The notes beneath the pieces are model-generated. The model saw nothing but the letters and a program-made list of their open reading frames with translations, searched no databases and had not been told where the DNA came from. From positions 744,001 through 808,000 of the forward strand of contig NZ_AP022607.1 in NCBI RefSeq assembly GCF_010728725.1: a DNA stretch of 64,000 bases, read 5' to 3'. This document shows, one piece after another, positions 34,725 through 43,799 of the stretch. The DNA comes from Mycobacterium branderi (GTDB lineage: Bacteria > Actinomycetota > Actinomycetes > Mycobacteriales > Mycobacteriaceae). Position numbers and translations under genes: made by a program. The stretch's first letter is position 1, and each line of letters starts with the position of its first letter.

Positions 34725-35749
34725 CGTGGCGTGCACCTCCCGCTGGGCTGGCTGACCAACTTGACATACACGGGCTGACCGCCCTTGCCGTTGAGCTTGA
34801 GCACGACATCGCAGATGTAGAAACTGAAAAAGTCGCCGTACAAACCCAGTCTGTTGATGATTTGCAGGGCATCGGGCCAACTGTTGAGGAAGTTGTCGAA
34901 ATAGTCGCGGTCGTCAACGATGGTTTGGGCGGTTCGGTCGGTCTCGTGGACCACCTTCTTGATCGGTGGGCGGGCTTGGGCCAGCAGATCGGCGACCGAC
35001 GCGGACGCCGCGTTCGCGTACGCCACCCCGTTGCTGATGTCCTGCTTGCGGGCTTCCAGGCCGTCCACGAGTTCAGACAGCGAGTCGACGGCCTTGGCGA
35101 ACTGCTTGCTCTGACCGCCGAGCGAACCGAGCACGGTATTCAGATTGGTGATGACCTGCCCGATCAACTGGTCGCGGTCGGCCAGGGTATTGGTCAGGGC
35201 CGCAGCCTGATTCAGGAATGAGCCGATGGTTCCGCCCTGCCCCTGGAAGGCCGTAATCAGTTGACTGGTCAGCTTATTGACCTGATCAGGGTCGAGGGCG
35301 CGAAACAACGGCCGGAAGCCACCCACCAGCGCATCGAGGTCCAGCGCCGGCTCGGTCCGGCTCATCGGAATCGTCGCGCCCGGACCGAGTTTCTTGACTC
35401 CGCCGGCTCCTTCTTCCAGCGCCATGTATCTGTCACCGGTGAGGTTGGCGAAACGCACAGCGGCTCTGCTTCCCTCGGTGAGTATCACCGAATCGGCCGC
35501 TGAAAATTCCACGCGCACAGTGGAATCCGGCTGGATCTCGATGTGCTTGACCTTGCCGACCTCGACACCGGCGATGCGAACGAAGTTTCCCTCCGCCAGC
35601 CCGGACACATTCGCGAAGACGGCGTTGTAAGTCTTTGTCTTCTCGAAACGCAATGAAGCGAACACCGCGATCAGGGCGAACATGCCGATTAGACACACGA
35701 CGGTGTAGATGCCGAGGCGCCACAGGGCCCCCGTCAAGCTCTCTCGCAT
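34721..35749 (-). CDS. mceB: Mce family protein MceB
   Basis: A 342-residue protein with an anchor (LGIYTVVCLIGMFALIAVFA) and an MCE domain (VFANVSGLAEGNFVRIAGVEVGKV, then VRFANLTGDRYMALEEG). A helical domain ends with FFSFYICDVVLKLNGKGG and a cysteine near the C-terminus, usual for MceB. It lies 41 bp after mceA and overlaps mceC by 4 bp. It is a subunit of the periplasmic lipid channel. Confidence 0.95.
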   Translation of the reverse strand: MRESLTGALWRLGIYTVVCLIGMFALIAVFASLRFEKTKTYNAVFANVSGLAEGNFVRIAGVEVGKVKHIEIQPDSTVRVEFSAADSVILTEGSRAAVRFANLTGDRYMALEEGAGGVKKLGPGATIPMSRTEPALDLDALVGGFRPLFRALDPDQVNKLTSQLITAFQGQGGTIGSFLNQAAALTNTLADRDQLIGQVITNLNTVLGSLGGQSKQFAKAVDSLSELVDGLEARKQDISNGVAYANAASASVADLLAQARPPIKKVVHETDRTAQTIVDDRDYFDNFLNSWPDALQIINRLGLYGDFFSFYICDVVLKLNGKGGQPVYVKLVSQPSGRCTPR

Positions 35750-35790
35750 GTCAACCTCTCTTTACCGCGTCTGGTGGTCGGTTCCGTCCG

Positions 35791-37275
35791 TCAGGGCCCG
35801 GCTACGCCAGGTGGTGGCGGCGGTGGCGGTGGCGGCGGCAGCGGAGCTGTCGGTTGTATCCCCGGCACTGCCGGCACGAACGGCTCCGACCCGGAAGGCG
35901 GCGGTCCGGGCTCGCGGGGCTGCCCGGGCGGAGGTGCCGGCGGCAGGCCCGGATAGAGCGGTGTCCCGTCGGGGGCGTATTCCGGTGCACCGTAGGGTCC
36001 CGGGCCCGGGTAGCCGGCCGTTCCGGGTACCGGACCGGGCGCCGGGCCTGAGGGGTGGCGAAGGGCCGGCGCTTCCGGCTTTCCGCGGGTGACGGGGAAG
36101 AAGTCTGCCCAGCCCGGGAAGCCGATGCCGGGGTTGGGTCGGACGTCCATCCCGGTGCCCCAGCCGCTGTTGGTCACCAGGTAGCGCTGCGGGAAGTTCT
36201 TGGTCACATCGGGCAACGATCCGCAGCCCGGTTTGCCGCCCGGTCCGCCCTTGCCGCCGTTGATCGGCAGGTTGTCCGGATACCGGTACGCATCGTCGCC
36301 CAAAAGCAAAGCGACGTCGAGGATCACCGAATACCCGTTGGCCCCGCCGGTGACGTCGAGGAAACCGAAATCGATGACGTTCTTGCCGCCGACCAGCGTG
36401 CAGGTCAGTTCCGGGTTGTATTTCATCAGCAAGCGCGTGGTGGATTCCAGCACGTTGATGCCGTGCACCAGGTTGTCCTTGGTGGGGCCGATCAGGTCGA
36501 TGCCGCTGCGGGAAAACCCGGTGACGCTCAGCAGCAACGAATCAAGGTCTCGCGCATGATCGCTGATCGTCTTGCTCGTCGTGCTGGCGGCATCCAGCAC
36601 CGTCAGAATGTCGCGCGCGGCAGCGCTGTAAGTGTCACTGAAGCCCTTCAGGGCTCGGTAGTCGGCGCGGATGGTTTCGCTGCGCGGATTGACGTCCAGC
36701 AGGAACTGGTTCAGGTCGGTGGTCGCCTCCCCGATCAGCTCGCCCTTGCCGCGAAAACCGTCGGCAACCGCCGAAAGCACCGCGTTCAGTTTGGGTGCAT
36801 CGATCTTGTTGAGCACCCCAACCAGGTTCTGAAATACCGTGTTCACCTCAGTGGAAACGTTGCGTGACCGCACCACCGCCCCGGCGGCCAGCCGTTTCGG
36901 GCTCGGGTCGGGGGGAGTGATCAGTTCGACGTACTTGGCGCCGAACGCCGTGGTGGCGGTGATCTGGGCGGTGACGTTGGCCGGAATGTATTTGAGCTGA
37001 TCGGGATACAGCTCGAGCTGGAGCTTGACCGGATCGCCCGACTGGATCGAAGAAACGCGGCCGATCTGCACGCCGCGTAACTTCACCTTTGCGTCCGGGT
37101 CCATCATCAGCCCGGCGCGATCGGACGCGAGGGTCACCCGGGCATACGGCTGCAAGTCTCTGTTGAACGCGCCGATCGTCAGCACGATCGCCCCGATGAT
37201 GAACGCGAGAAGAATCACCGTCCAAAGCGCCGGGGGCAGGACGGCCTCGCGCCGTTTCCTTCTCGTCTTTGGCAT
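35791..37275 (-). CDS. mceA: Mce family protein MceA
   Basis: A 494-residue protein, longer than many MceA. The anchor is LPPALWTVILLAFIIGAIVL. The MCE domain has DRAGLMMDPDAKVKLRGVQIGRV and ITATTAFGAKYVELITPPDPSPKRL. The helical part is followed by the Cys-containing KYNPELTCTLVGGK, YPDNLPINGGKGGPGG and a Pro-rich tail of about 110 residues. The pattern is closer to the Mce1/2/3 type than to what I remember of Mce4A, so the locus type is left open. It is the first channel subunit of the operon. Confidence 0.95.
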   Translation of the reverse strand: MPKTRRKRREAVLPPALWTVILLAFIIGAIVLTIGAFNRDLQPYARVTLASDRAGLMMDPDAKVKLRGVQIGRVSSIQSGDPVKLQLELYPDQLKYIPANVTAQITATTAFGAKYVELITPPDPSPKRLAAGAVVRSRNVSTEVNTVFQNLVGVLNKIDAPKLNAVLSAVADGFRGKGELIGEATTDLNQFLLDVNPRSETIRADYRALKGFSDTYSAAARDILTVLDAASTTSKTISDHARDLDSLLLSVTGFSRSGIDLIGPTKDNLVHGINVLESTTRLLMKYNPELTCTLVGGKNVIDFGFLDVTGGANGYSVILDVALLLGDDAYRYPDNLPINGGKGGPGGKPGCGSLPDVTKNFPQRYLVTNSGWGTGMDVRPNPGIGFPGWADFFPVTRGKPEAPALRHPSGPAPGPVPGTAGYPGPGPYGAPEYAPDGTPLYPGLPPAPPPGQPREPGPPPSGSEPFVPAVPGIQPTAPLPPPPPPPPPPGVAGP

Positions 37276-37280
37276 CGTCG

Positions 37281-38195
37281 CTACCCCGACAGGTGGAAGT
37301 TGCCGGATACCCCATAGAGGGCCAACGCCAATGCCAACGCCACCGCGACGGCCACAATCAGTGAGGCGCGCACGGCGCGGCCGACCGCCTCACCGACACC
37401 GGCCGGACCACCCGCGGCGTTGAAGCCGTAATAGGTGTGCACCAGCATGATCGTCACTCCGATCGCGATGACTTCAAGCAACGCCCACACCAGATCCATT
37501 GGCTGCAGGTAGGTATAGAAGTAGTGGTCGTAGACGCCCGGTGCCTGCCCGAACGCGAAGATGACCAGAAGCCGGGTCGCCAGGTACCCGGCCAGCGTGG
37601 ACAGGCACCACAGCGGGACCACGACGATCACCCCGGCCACCATCCGGGTTGAGGCCAGGTAGGTGATCGTTCGGATGCCCATCACCTCCAGTGCGTCGAT
37701 CTCCTCGTTGATGCGCATGGCGCCCAGCTGGGCGGTGGCTCCGGCGCCGATGGTGGCCGCCAGCGCGATGGTCGAGATCAGCGGTGAGACAAGACGAGTG
37801 GTGATGTAGGCCGAGGCGAAACCGCTCAGCGCCTGCAGATCGTAGGTCGACAAAGTTCGAAAGAGCTGGATGGCCACCAGCGAACCGGTGGAAAACATCA
37901 AGGTACTGGTGATCACCACGGTGCCGCCGATGGCGGCCAGCGCACCCACGCCCAGGCTCATGTTGGCGATGAGCCGCATGATCTCGATTCTGTAGCGGGT
38001 GATCGCCTCGCCCGTGAGCGCCAAAGTCTTGACGTAGAAGGCGGTTTGGTTGCCGAGCCGGTTCCACCCGTCGACAAAGCCGCGCACGCTCCTCGTCAGC
38101 CGCGGCGCCCGCGGTGCAGAAGGGGCGGCGCTGGGCAGCCGTTGCCCGACGGGCGCGCTGCTCGGCGGCCGCTGTCCAGTGGGTGCGGTACTCAC
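37281..38195 (-). CDS. yrbEB: YrbE/MlaE-family permease, second subunit
   Basis: A 304-residue integral membrane permease. The GTG start (VSTAPTGQRPPSS) overlaps the yrbEA stop. A ~45-residue Pro-rich N-terminal tail is followed by the MlaE core: LGAMRINEEIDALEVMGIRTITYLASTRMVAGVIVVVPLW, with five or so hydrophobic helices, ending RASLIVAVAVALALALALYGV. With yrbEA it forms the inner-membrane ABC permease that the Mce proteins dock on. The ATPase MceG is not in this window. Confidence 0.93.
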   Translation of the reverse strand: MSTAPTGQRPPSSAPVGQRLPSAAPSAPRAPRLTRSVRGFVDGWNRLGNQTAFYVKTLALTGEAITRYRIEIMRLIANMSLGVGALAAIGGTVVITSTLMFSTGSLVAIQLFRTLSTYDLQALSGFASAYITTRLVSPLISTIALAATIGAGATAQLGAMRINEEIDALEVMGIRTITYLASTRMVAGVIVVVPLWCLSTLAGYLATRLLVIFAFGQAPGVYDHYFYTYLQPMDLVWALLEVIAIGVTIMLVHTYYGFNAAGGPAGVGEAVGRAVRASLIVAVAVALALALALYGVSGNFHLSG

Positions 38196-38971
38196 ATCGC
38201 CGCCTTCGTGCCGATCGCGGTCAATACCACGTTGATGACATAGAGCGCCAGGAACGTGTACACCACGGTCTCGTTGACCGCGTTGCCGACGCCTTGCGGC
38301 CCGCCCCCCACAGTCACTCCCTTGTAACACGCGATGAGGCCGGCAACGAGGCCGAAGATCGCCGCCTTGGCATAGGCCACCAGGGTCTCGAACAGCCCGA
38401 CCAGCAGCGGCAGGCTCCACGCGTAGGAACCGGGGTTGACGTGTTGGAAGTAGACCGAGAAGAAATAGCTGATCACCAAACCGACGATGGTGTTAATGGT
38501 GTTGAGCAGCAACGCGTTTGCCCCGAGTGCCACCACTCTCGGCACGAGCAGTCGTTGGACGGGGTTGATCCCCATCACGCGCATGGCGTCGATTTCTTCG
38601 CGGATTGTGCGGGCGCCGAGGTCCGCACACATCGCGGTGGCGCCGGCACCGGCGACCACCAGCACCGTGGTTATCGGGCCGATGTAGACGACACAGGCCA
38701 GCGCGGCGCCCGCACCGGAGAAGTCGGCGGCGCCGATCTCGACCAGCAGGATGTTGATGATGAAGATGGCGAACACGTTGAACGGGATCGACACCGACAG
38801 GGTCGGGACGATCGCCACCCGGGCGACGAACCAGCTCTGGTTGATGAACTCCCGCCAGGCGAACGGCGGACGCACCAGCTGCACCAGGATGTCGAGCGAC
38901 AACGCGAAGAAGCTGCCGACTTCACGTATCGGCTTCGCCGCAGCAGGACCAGGGGTGCTGATCTCGACCAC
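38192..38971 (-). CDS. yrbEA: YrbE/MlaE-family permease, first subunit
   Basis: A 259-residue MlaE-type permease with GARTIREEIDAMRVMGINPVQRLLVPRVVALGANALLLN, the conserved EExDAxxVMG element that contacts the ABC ATPase. Several hydrophobic helices span the rest. GTG 38971 is taken as the start. It is the first gene of the mce operon, and no other gene occupies the 1.37 kb upstream, so the operon promoter should lie there. Confidence 0.92.
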   Translation of the reverse strand: MVEISTPGPAAAKPIREVGSFFALSLDILVQLVRPPFAWREFINQSWFVARVAIVPTLSVSIPFNVFAIFIINILLVEIGAADFSGAGAALACVVYIGPITTVLVVAGAGATAMCADLGARTIREEIDAMRVMGINPVQRLLVPRVVALGANALLLNTINTIVGLVISYFFSVYFQHVNPGSYAWSLPLLVGLFETLVAYAKAAIFGLVAGLIACYKGVTVGGGPQGVGNAVNETVVYTFLALYVINVVLTAIGTKAAM

Positions 38972-39144
38972 TAGCGCACCCGCCCGGGCCCATTCAGGGC
39001 TGCCATTAGAACGACAATCCTCCCTGTTCCGTTAAAAGGAACACGCCGCGTTCAACCGTGCGGCGCGTGACACAGCGGGACGGTACACGATGGCTTTCGC
39101 CGAGGGCAACACTTTGGCGAAATAGCTCTGAGCAATCATCGTCA

Positions 39145-39158
39145 TTGACATTTGTCAA
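39145..39158. promoter_or_regulatory. TTGACA-TT-TGTCAA palindrome, possible mce promoter/operator
   Basis: A perfect 14-bp inverted repeat about 175 bp upstream of yrbEA. On the minus strand it reads TTGACA, a consensus -35, though no clear -10 is seen at 17 bp. A second CGACA/TGTCG pair lies at 39184-39206. It could be an operator or the -35 of the mce promoter. Confidence 0.35.
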
Positions 39159-39741
39159 ACTGGGCTGGATTTGCTGCGTAGTCCGACAAATTTGATCTAA
39201 ATGTCGCAACGGTCGATCGGCGGCCCCGAGTCTCGCCGGTGTCCGGATCCGGACGGTCAGCTTAGCCCGCGGGCGCGGAATTCTCTGGCCAGCATGCCGG
39301 TAGCGCTGGCCTGCCAGGTCCGTTCGCGGCCTGTAGCCAGGTGTTTCCGCCCGTAGGCGTTCGGGCGGCCGAATGCCAGGCGCTCGCGGACTGCCTTGTT
39401 TGCTCGGTCGCTGCGCACGGTGGCAGCCCATTTCGCTCTAGTGGCCAAGAATATGCAACTGGCGTTTGCCGCCCGGCATTTTCTCGGTTCTTACCTGACG
39501 CTCTTTATCACCAATATGCTCTTTCAAGATCGAGGGGATACGACTGAGCTTTTACGGCCATCGCAATGGCGCCGGCTACTGCAGTAATAGCTAAACGAAG
39601 TAAACAAAGTAAGCAGGTACCCGGCGGTATTACTCGGCAGTACAATCGCGGGGCTTTCCGATTCCGCAGCCATCCTCCGTCATCTAACGGCCCGTGCGCC
39701 GCGTAGTCAGTCGGCACCGCCGCGGCGGTTGACGCCAACTA

Positions 39742-39765
39742 GTCATCGCACCCCAGTGCGATGAC
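39742..39765. other. Perfect 10-bp stem hairpin
   Basis: GTCATCGCAC and its complement GTGCGATGAC enclose a CCCA tetraloop. There is no T-tract after it, and no gene ends here on either strand, so it is not an obvious terminator. A second weaker stem (GTAAGG/CCTTAC) follows about 40 bp later. It may belong to a small RNA or a long leader. Confidence 0.4.
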
Positions 39766-40278
39766 CTGCGGCTATGCGGACTGACGCGGGCGTAAACGGG
39801 GCGTAAGGGCAATCTGCCTTACCCCCGGCGCGATGAATGCCACCTCGATAACGGCCATTGTCCCCACAACGAACCGAACAACTAATTACAGTCATCTGAC
39901 GAACAGTTGGCGTGTGGCGGCATTAGCGTGATTGCCACCGGCGGGAAAACGGCGAACCCTCATCCCGCCGCCGGCGCCCGGGCGAGCGCGGAAACATCTA
40001 TTTATATACCGAGTTAGCTTATTAGAATGTTTAACCGCATTGCTCACGTTGCCCGAAGACGACCCTGCTAGCTGCGCATCGCCTGTGTGGGCTGCGTGAG
40101 CTGCCGATGTTGGCGCCCGATGTGCACCGAAAGCGACGCAGAGCTGCGGCCGGCTACTGATCGCGTCGGTCAGCTTATGGCGGCGGCAGGATGTCCATGC
40201 TTCCCAGATAGACCAGCAACGTGTTCCGTCGGACTCTGGCCAGCCTATTCGACCGGCCTCCGCGGGATGCGATGATAG

Positions 40279-40294
40279 CCAACCACACAGTTGG
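40279..40294. promoter_or_regulatory. TetR-type operator site 1 (CCAACC-N4-AGTTGG)
   Basis: A 16-bp inverted repeat with a four-base spacer, 53 bp upstream of the enoyl-CoA hydratase start at 40348. Outer arms GATGATA/TATCATC extend the symmetry, offset by one base. It is a member of the six-site set described under the TetR gene. Confidence 0.65.
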
Positions 40295-40347
40295 TATCAT
40301 CGTGGGAAGCCGTCGCCGATGACAGTCGAGCCGGGGAACGGAGAATC

Positions 40348-41184
40348 ATGTCCGATATCGTCGCGGAGCGGCTCGGCGCTGTGCTGCTGGTTCATTTCAA
40401 CCGTCCGGATCGCGGCAACGCCATCGGGGGTACGTTACTTCGCGACCTCGCTGAGGTTTTCGACGAAGCCCGCCGTGACGATTCTGTCCATGTCGTGGTG
40501 ACCACGGGCGAGGGTAAGAACTACTGCGTGGGGGCCGACATCGCCGACCTGGAGAAAGCAGTGGATGTGCCGGCCCGAGAGCTTCTGGCGTCGAACAAGA
40601 TCGGTGGGGACAAGGGAGTAGCCCCGCTGTCGTTCCACGAGATGCAGGTCGACGATCTCGGCAACGCCGGTCGCGTGGTGTCGCGGCTATGGGCGTTGGA
40701 CAAGCCGACAATCGCGGCGGTCAATGGGGCCGCGGTCGGCGGGGGCTTCGCGATCGCACTGCTGCACGATATCCGCATCGCCGCTGAGAATACCCGCATC
40801 GGAACGGCTTTCACCTCCCTGGGGCTGGCCCCAGAACTCGGCGCCAGCTATCTACTGCCACGGATCGTCGGCAGCTCGGTCGCCGCCGATCTGCTACTGC
40901 GCTCCGAGATTCTCCCCGCTGACCGCGCTCTCGACGTGGGACTTGTGTCCGAAGTGGTCCCGGTAGGCCAGTTGACCGCGCGTGCGCTTGACCTGGCCGA
41001 ACAAATCGCGCGCAAGCCTCCGCTCGCGACGCGATGGACCAAACGGCTGCTGCGTACCTCGGCCACAGGGGACTTTACCGATCAGCTGCGTCATGAACAT
41101 CTCGCCCAGGTGAATCTGTTCGACCAGAAGGCAACCCGCGAGGCGATCCGCGAAACTGTGAATCGACTTGGAAAAGGCGGTTAA
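40348..41184 (+). CDS. Enoyl-CoA hydratase/isomerase family protein
   Basis: A 278-residue crotonase-fold enzyme: NYCVGADIADLEKA (oxyanion hole), AAVNGAAVGGGFAIALLHDIRIAAEN and LGLAPELGASYLLPRIVG, which keeps one catalytic-type Glu. ATG 40348 (MSDIVAERLGAVLLV) has GGAGA upstream; the longer frame adds residues unlike the family. An extra loop around SFHEMQVDDLG precedes the core. It hydrates or isomerises an enoyl-CoA. It begins a two-gene plus-strand unit with a similar gene. Confidence 0.9.
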   Translation: MSDIVAERLGAVLLVHFNRPDRGNAIGGTLLRDLAEVFDEARRDDSVHVVVTTGEGKNYCVGADIADLEKAVDVPARELLASNKIGGDKGVAPLSFHEMQVDDLGNAGRVVSRLWALDKPTIAAVNGAAVGGGFAIALLHDIRIAAENTRIGTAFTSLGLAPELGASYLLPRIVGSSVAADLLLRSEILPADRALDVGLVSEVVPVGQLTARALDLAEQIARKPPLATRWTKRLLRTSATGDFTDQLRHEHLAQVNLFDQKATREAIRETVNRLGKGG

Positions 41185-41273
41185 CGAAGCGACGCCTGGC
41201 ACTCGTGCGATGCGCTCAGCATCACGGCACGTGATCGCCGGCACTGAAGTGACCTGTGGCCGAAGGGACGGAT

Positions 41274-42038
41274 ATGGCGGTGTGGCTTGATCGCAACGAC
41301 CGTGTGGCGTGGGTGCATCTGGACAAACCCGAGACCTTGAATGCGCTCGCGCCGGACGATTTCGCCCACCTCGCCGAATTGTTCGACGAGATCGCCCGCA
41401 CACCATCGGATCGGGCCATGGTGATCGTCGGGGAGGGCAAAGCGTTCTGCGCGGGTGCCAACCTCAGCGAGGTCAATCGCGACGAGCATGTGCTGCACTT
41501 GATGCGCCGAATTCATGCTGCCGCCGCCAACCTGCACAAGATGAGCAAGCCGTCGATTGCGGCTGTGCACGGCGTGGCAGCCGGCGCTGGCGCCAATCTC
41601 GCGCTCGGTTGCGATCTGGTGGTGGCTACCCGGACCGCGTCCTTCTGCCAGGTGTTTGTCAAGCGAGGTCTATCACCGGATTTCGGCGGGACATGGCTGT
41701 TGCCAAGGCTAGTGGGCATGCAGATGGCCAAGCAGTTGGCCATGCTGGGCGACACTGTCGATGCTGAGACCGCATTACGCATCGGTTTGGTTTGTGCCGT
41801 CGTCGCCGACGACGAATTACACAGTTACACAGATGCGCTCGCACGTCGTTTGGCTGACGGACCACCCATCGCGCTGGCCCAGACAAAGCAGCTTTTCGGC
41901 CGGGCAGCGACCAACAGCTTTGACGAGCAGCTCGATGCTGAAGCGGCAGCTGTGGCCATCAACGTCGCAACCGAGGACTGCGCGGAGGGCATCACCGCGT
42001 TCCTCGAGCGCCGCAGCCCGGTGTTCCGGGGCCGCTGA
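41274..42038 (+). CDS. Enoyl-CoA hydratase/isomerase family protein
   Basis: A 254-residue crotonase with AFCAGANLSEV, AAVHGVAAGAGANLALGCDLVVATRTASF and KRGLSPDFGGTWLLPRLVG. The last motif, with Asp after Pro, is common in PaaG/EchA-type hydratase-isomerases. ATG 41274 is preferred to a GTG 18 bp earlier because GAAGGGA sits 5 bp before it. It follows the similar gene at 40348 after 89 bp and is probably co-transcribed. Its stop faces the convergent ligase gene. Confidence 0.9.
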   Translation: MAVWLDRNDRVAWVHLDKPETLNALAPDDFAHLAELFDEIARTPSDRAMVIVGEGKAFCAGANLSEVNRDEHVLHLMRRIHAAAANLHKMSKPSIAAVHGVAAGAGANLALGCDLVVATRTASFCQVFVKRGLSPDFGGTWLLPRLVGMQMAKQLAMLGDTVDAETALRIGLVCAVVADDELHSYTDALARRLADGPPIALAQTKQLFGRAATNSFDEQLDAEAAAVAINVATEDCAEGITAFLERRSPVFRGR

Positions 42039-42143
42039 TACAGGCCGTTTCACACCGTTGTATTCCATCCGGAGCCCTTGATGTTTGACGCTGCGACCAA
42101 GCATCGTTGGGCCTGCTAGCGCGAACGCCGTTGGGCCGCAGTG

Positions 42144-43757
42144 TCACCCGATCCTACCGGCAAACTCCGCGTTGGTATCGTCGCGGATAACAAACCGCTT
42201 CACCTTGCCCGACGATGTGAGCGGCAGCTCGGCGACGAACCGCCAGAGCGCCGGAATCTTAAACCGGGCCACCGATCCGTTGAGGTACTCGGCCAGCTGC
42301 GCACCGGTCACCGTGCTGCCCGGTGTACGGACCACCACGCCCGCCACGATCTCACCGAGTCGCTCGTCGTCGACGCCCACCAGCACCGCGTCGGCAACGC
42401 CCGGGTGCGCAACGAGCAATCCCTCAACCTCAGCGGGATATATGTTTTCACCTCCGCGGATGATCACATCGCGAGCGCGTCCCCGGAACGTGACATAGCC
42501 ACGCTCATCCATCGCGCCCAAATCGCCGGTACGCAAAAATCCGTCCTCGGTAAAACTTTCCGCGGTCTGCTCCGGCATACCCCAGTAGCCCCGCATCACA
42601 CAGCGTGAGCGGACCTGAATCTCCCCGCACAGCCCCACCGGCACCACGGTTCCCGACTCGGGATCAGCGATCCGCACGTCCGCGCCGGGTACGGGGCGCC
42701 CTATGGTGCCGGCGACCGTGGCGGAGTCGTCGTCAATGTTCGTCGAGGTGATCGCTGGACATTCCGACTGTCCGTAGGTGATGACGACCGGGGTGGCCAA
42801 CGTCGCCTTGATCCGATCAACCAGGTGTTGGGTAACAATGGCTGCGCCCAGCGAGACCGATCTGATTCCCGCCCGTCGGGGATTGTCACCAAGGTGCTCC
42901 AACGCGTCGGTGACCATTGTGGGAACTCCACCGATCCGGGTGACAACGCGGTGTTCGAGCAGGGCGAGCGTTTGTGTCGCAGAATAGCTTTCGAGGACGA
43001 TGAATGCGCCGGCGCTGACCAGCCCGCCCAGGATGACGAAACATGACCCGCCGACGTGATGGTAGGGGACCGGGTTAAGCCAGACGTCGTTGTCGCCGAT
43101 CACATCATGACGATTACGAAGATCGGCCACATTGAGAACCGCGCGCTGGGTAAGCACCGCACCCTTCGCCCGACCGGTCGTTCCGGAGGTGAATTGAATG
43201 AGGAAGGGATCATCAGGCGCAACGACTGGCAGCACGGATTGAGCGGTCCGCGCTGCCCAGTCACGCAGATCATCCAGTGCGAACACGGGCTTACCGTGAG
43301 GTATGGCCGCGGCGCGAGTGACGAGATTTGTTCCCCGATGGTCGAATCCCACGAAGATCGCTGCTGGATCGGTGAGTTCGACGGCGTAGGACACCTCGGT
43401 ATCCGTCCATCCCGCATTCAGCGGGGTGACAATCAGTCCGGCGAGCGCGCAACCATATTCCAGCAGCACCCATTCCACGCTGTTGCGTGACCAAACCGCG
43501 ATTCGCTCCCCCGGCTCCGCCAGCCCGGCAAGGGCAGCGCCGACTGTTGTGGCCGCCGCGGACAGTTCGGAGTAGGTCATGTGTGCCAATCCGGAACCAT
43601 GCGGCCAGTAGAACGCCGCGGCATCACCGTGTTCGGCGCAGCGCCGTGCCAACAGCTGCGGTATCGTCTCGCCCAGCGCTTTCTCATCGGCGCTCGCCGG
43701 CCAATGCGACAGCGGTCCGATGTGACGCTTGCCGTCAACGGTATGGCCTGTAGGCAT
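42144..43757 (-). CDS. Acyl-CoA synthetase (AMP-forming)
   Basis: A 537-residue ANL ligase with IQFTSGTTGRAKGAVLTQ, ITYGQSECPA, GRARDVIIRGGENIYPAEVEGLL and the catalytic Lys in LTSSGKVKRF. Starts at 43757, 43763 and 43766 are all possible; 43757 has GATAGG at the best distance. It activates an acid to acyl-CoA. It is second in a minus-strand operon after the LimB-like LLM gene (42 bp gap), suggesting it handles that enzyme's downstream product. Confidence 0.9.
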   Translation of the reverse strand: MPTGHTVDGKRHIGPLSHWPASADEKALGETIPQLLARRCAEHGDAAAFYWPHGSGLAHMTYSELSAAATTVGAALAGLAEPGERIAVWSRNSVEWVLLEYGCALAGLIVTPLNAGWTDTEVSYAVELTDPAAIFVGFDHRGTNLVTRAAAIPHGKPVFALDDLRDWAARTAQSVLPVVAPDDPFLIQFTSGTTGRAKGAVLTQRAVLNVADLRNRHDVIGDNDVWLNPVPYHHVGGSCFVILGGLVSAGAFIVLESYSATQTLALLEHRVVTRIGGVPTMVTDALEHLGDNPRRAGIRSVSLGAAIVTQHLVDRIKATLATPVVITYGQSECPAITSTNIDDDSATVAGTIGRPVPGADVRIADPESGTVVPVGLCGEIQVRSRCVMRGYWGMPEQTAESFTEDGFLRTGDLGAMDERGYVTFRGRARDVIIRGGENIYPAEVEGLLVAHPGVADAVLVGVDDERLGEIVAGVVVRTPGSTVTGAQLAEYLNGSVARFKIPALWRFVAELPLTSSGKVKRFVIRDDTNAEFAGRIG

Positions 43758-43799
43758 ACCCATCACCTATCCACGGATTTCGCTATGGGCCAGTGCGCG

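Larger units (their letters stand above)
38972..40278. other. Long intergenic region upstream of mce operon
   Basis: About 1.3 kb with no convincing gene. Short reading frames occur on both strands but are Arg-rich or mixed and show no family pattern; 39257-39448 (-) is the most gene-like, and I do not call it. The DNA is noticeably less GC-rich than its flanks in places (39100-39220, 39470-39620, 40000-40050). It holds a TTGACA palindrome (39145-39158), a perfect hairpin (39742-39765) and AT-rich promoter-like DNA near 40000. It should contain the mce promoter and perhaps a small RNA. Confidence 0.6.

Noticed and set aside
27870..38971. Calling the locus mce4
   Set aside because: Context recalls mce4 beside sterol genes, but the MceA and MceF sequences do not look specifically Mce4-like, and the usual hsd4A/fdxD/fadE26-27 neighbours are not placed as expected.
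39257..39448. Possible 63-residue gene on the minus strand
   Set aside because: It is Arg-rich with no family pattern, no good ribosome site and a lone position in otherwise non-coding DNA.
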